27,529 nucleotides of DNA from a virus: IMG/VR virus record IMGVR_UViG_3300020419_000071, positions 1 through 27,529 of that record. The stretch is one strand, 5' to 3'. A program made the position numbers and the translations under genes. Positions 26,117 through 27,529 of the stretch are shown here, in pieces. Within the stretch, counting starts at the first letter, position 1; each line of letters starts with the position of its first letter. The notes under the pieces were generated by a model that did not search any database, had not been told where the DNA came from, and saw only the letters and a list, made by a program, of their open reading frames with translations.

Positions 26117-27529
26117 CTAATTTAAAGTGTATCCGTAATAAGTAACGTATGTATAATTGTTTCCAGTATAGCCAGTGGCTGGGTCTAAAGTTACAACTAG
26201 TCTTCTAGTATTGTAACCACCAGTAAGACTTAAAGAAACACTATCTATTATCCCAGTTCCATTATGAGAGTGTTGAGTAGCTACTCCTGAATTATGATAT
26301 TGATTACATATAGTTGCAAAAGTTTCATGCATTAAAGCACTATCACTATTGTAATAAACTTTTACACATACTATTTGAATACCTTGATATGCTAAATAGG
26401 TAGTCATTGTTTGTGCATTAGCTACACCAGAACCAGCATTAGAAAAATTCCCATATTCAGTACCAGTATACCAATGTTTAGCACTACTAAATTGATTAGG
26501 TACATCTGCTGTTCGGTAATTTCCATGAAATACTTCTTGTTGAGCGCTATTATATTCTACAACAGTATGAAAAACATTACTGGTATTTCTAGTTTGTAAT
26601 CTAAGTCCACCACCATACGTTCCATTACTAGAATAAGGTATTATATTAAACCTTCTGTTATTTCCATTACCACCATCAGACCTACCACTAATAGCAACAG
26701 CACCATCTGAACCAGCATTAACTTCTAATTTAACTCCACTTTCTGGAGATGCACCTATTCCAACATTACCACTAGCATCAATTTTAAATCTAGAAGTTCC
26801 ATCAGTTAAAGATGAACTACTTGTTCCATTTTTAAATTCTAAAGATTGATAACTTCTTAATAATAAACTGTTTGCACCAACCTCTCCAGATATACTTTGA
26901 AATGTACCAGTAGAATTATTTTCTCCAAATACTAAAGGTGTAGCACCTCTCAACTTTGCATAAGTGCTTGTAATATGTGCTAAATCACTTCCACCTACTT
27001 TTATATCTATTTGGTCATCAGTATCTGCTGTAATAGATGTGTCAGCATCAGCATCTAAAATAAGTTCATTACCATTTACATCAACAGCACCACTTGTAGT
27101 TAAGCCAGTTAATGTACCAACACTTGTTATATTAGGTTGAGCAGCAGTTGTTACAGTTGCAGCTGTTCCACTTGCATTACCAGTTAAGTTACCAGTAATT
27201 GCACCACTAAAGTTTGCAGTAGTTCCAGTTATACCACCAGTAAACGTACCACCAGTTTTAGGCATAGCATCAGATAAGCTAAAGACATCATACACTACAA
27301 TCATCACTTCATCAGAAGCTGTAGCACCACTTGTAAGAGTTACTTGATTAGCAGTGTTGGTATTGTAATCAGCAGTGTCTAGTAAGACACCATTGAGGTA
27401 TACATCTATAAGTGAACCGCTATCTATCTGAAGTGTCTTTCCATCAAGATCACTGCCAGTAAATGCAGTTTGGCTTCCACTAGCAGAGTAGCGATACCTC
27501 TCTCTTATTCCAAATCCGTTTGCACCTTT
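26117..27529 (-). CDS. Tail fibre protein, 5' end outside window
   Basis: An open frame of 471 codons (470 residues seen) runs to the right edge with no start before it, so the N-terminus is missing. I do not use the GTG at 27307 because the sequence upstream in frame (GSDLDGKTLQIDSGSLIDVYLNGVLLD ... TLTSGATASDEVMIVVYDVF) is itself fibre-like, with the YLNGVLLD and TLTSGA motifs common in T7-like fibre N-terminal regions of marine phages. Downstream are GTFTGGITG, NITSVGTLTGLTTSGAVDVNG and NVGIGASPESG repeats and a C-terminal tip ending YTYVTYYGYTLN. It is probably a trimeric tail fibre that contacts the host. Confidence 0.8.
   Translation of the reverse strand, partial: KGANGFGIRERYRYSASGSQTAFTGSDLDGKTLQIDSGSLIDVYLNGVLLDTADYNTNTANQVTLTSGATASDEVMIVVYDVFSLSDAMPKTGGTFTGGITGTTANFSGAITGNLTGNASGTAATVTTAAQPNITSVGTLTGLTTSGAVDVNGNELILDADADTSITADTDDQIDIKVGGSDLAHITSTYAKLRGATPLVFGENNSTGTFQSISGEVGANSLLLRSYQSLEFKNGTSSSSLTDGTSRFKIDASGNVGIGASPESGVKLEVNAGSDGAVAISGRSDGGNGNNRRFNIIPYSSNGTYGGGLRLQTRNTSNVFHTVVEYNSAQQEVFHGNYRTADVPNQFSSAKHWYTGTEYGNFSNAGSGVANAQTMTTYLAYQGIQIVCVKVYYNSDSALMHETFATICNQYHNSGVATQHSHNGTGIIDSVSLSLTGGYNTRRLVVTLDPATGYTGNNYTYVTYYGYTLN

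Noticed and set aside
1-27529. CRISPR array or insertion sequence
   Set aside because: The only regularly recurring repeats are the promoter/terminator joints; spacing is irregular, they contain genes, and no transposase is present.

Overview
The window is most likely part of the genome of a temperate, T7-like podovirus of marine bacteria. The best guess is a SAR11/Pelagibacter-type phage. This rests on the AT-rich composition, on a T7-like replication block (single-subunit RNA polymerase, SSB, endonuclease I, primase-helicase, Pol I-type polymerase, 5'-3' exonuclease), on a tyrosine integrase beside the RNA polymerase, on a B12-type ribonucleotide reductase, and on fibre genes like those of marine podoviruses. 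The host is inferred, not shown. Terminase, portal and major capsid genes are not in the window.

Layout. (1) 1-3421, minus strand: virion genes (a Q/N/G-rich protein cut by the window edge, a 56-residue protein, a 552-residue tail-type protein, a tail-collar fibre). (2) 3422-3766: a very AT-rich divergent spacer. (3) 3767-9135, plus strand: an inverted accessory block of about 5.4 kb made of small unknown genes. Eight copies of a fixed-spacing motif (AGACGCA, then TGG exactly 22 bases after its first base) lie in it, mostly in the order terminator, promoter, Shine-Dalgarno, gene(s), terminator. One unit has a structured leader and terminator before two tiny membrane-peptide genes, like an attenuator. 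(4) 9149-9207: a minus-strand terminator at the convergence point. (5) 9240-21736, minus strand: ribonucleotide reductase, DUF3310 protein, exonuclease, polymerase, primase-helicase, MazG-like protein, nucleotide kinase, a ThyA-superfamily enzyme that looks like dCMP hydroxymethylase, endonuclease I, SSB and RNA polymerase. (6) 21737-22717: a tRNA-derived attachment site and the integrase. (7) 22738-24755: another copy of the promoter motif, small membrane/secreted proteins and lysis genes. (8) 24766-27529: two tail fibre/adhesin genes and a small protein between them; the outer fibre runs off the window.

How the parts may work together. The motif with fixed spacing ends in a T7-like TATGG start and recurs upstream of the integrase on the other strand, so the simplest reading is that it is the promoter of the phage RNA polymerase encoded at 19067-21736. 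The accessory block would then be a set of short, separately started and stopped transcripts. The hydroxymethylase-like enzyme carries Asp (D169) where thymidylate synthases carry the dUMP-selecting Asn, and it sits next to a kinase and a MazG-like pyrophosphatase. This parallels the phage T4 gp42/gp1/gp56 route to hydroxymethyl-dCTP and predicts modified cytosine in the virion DNA. These functional links are inference from sequence alone.
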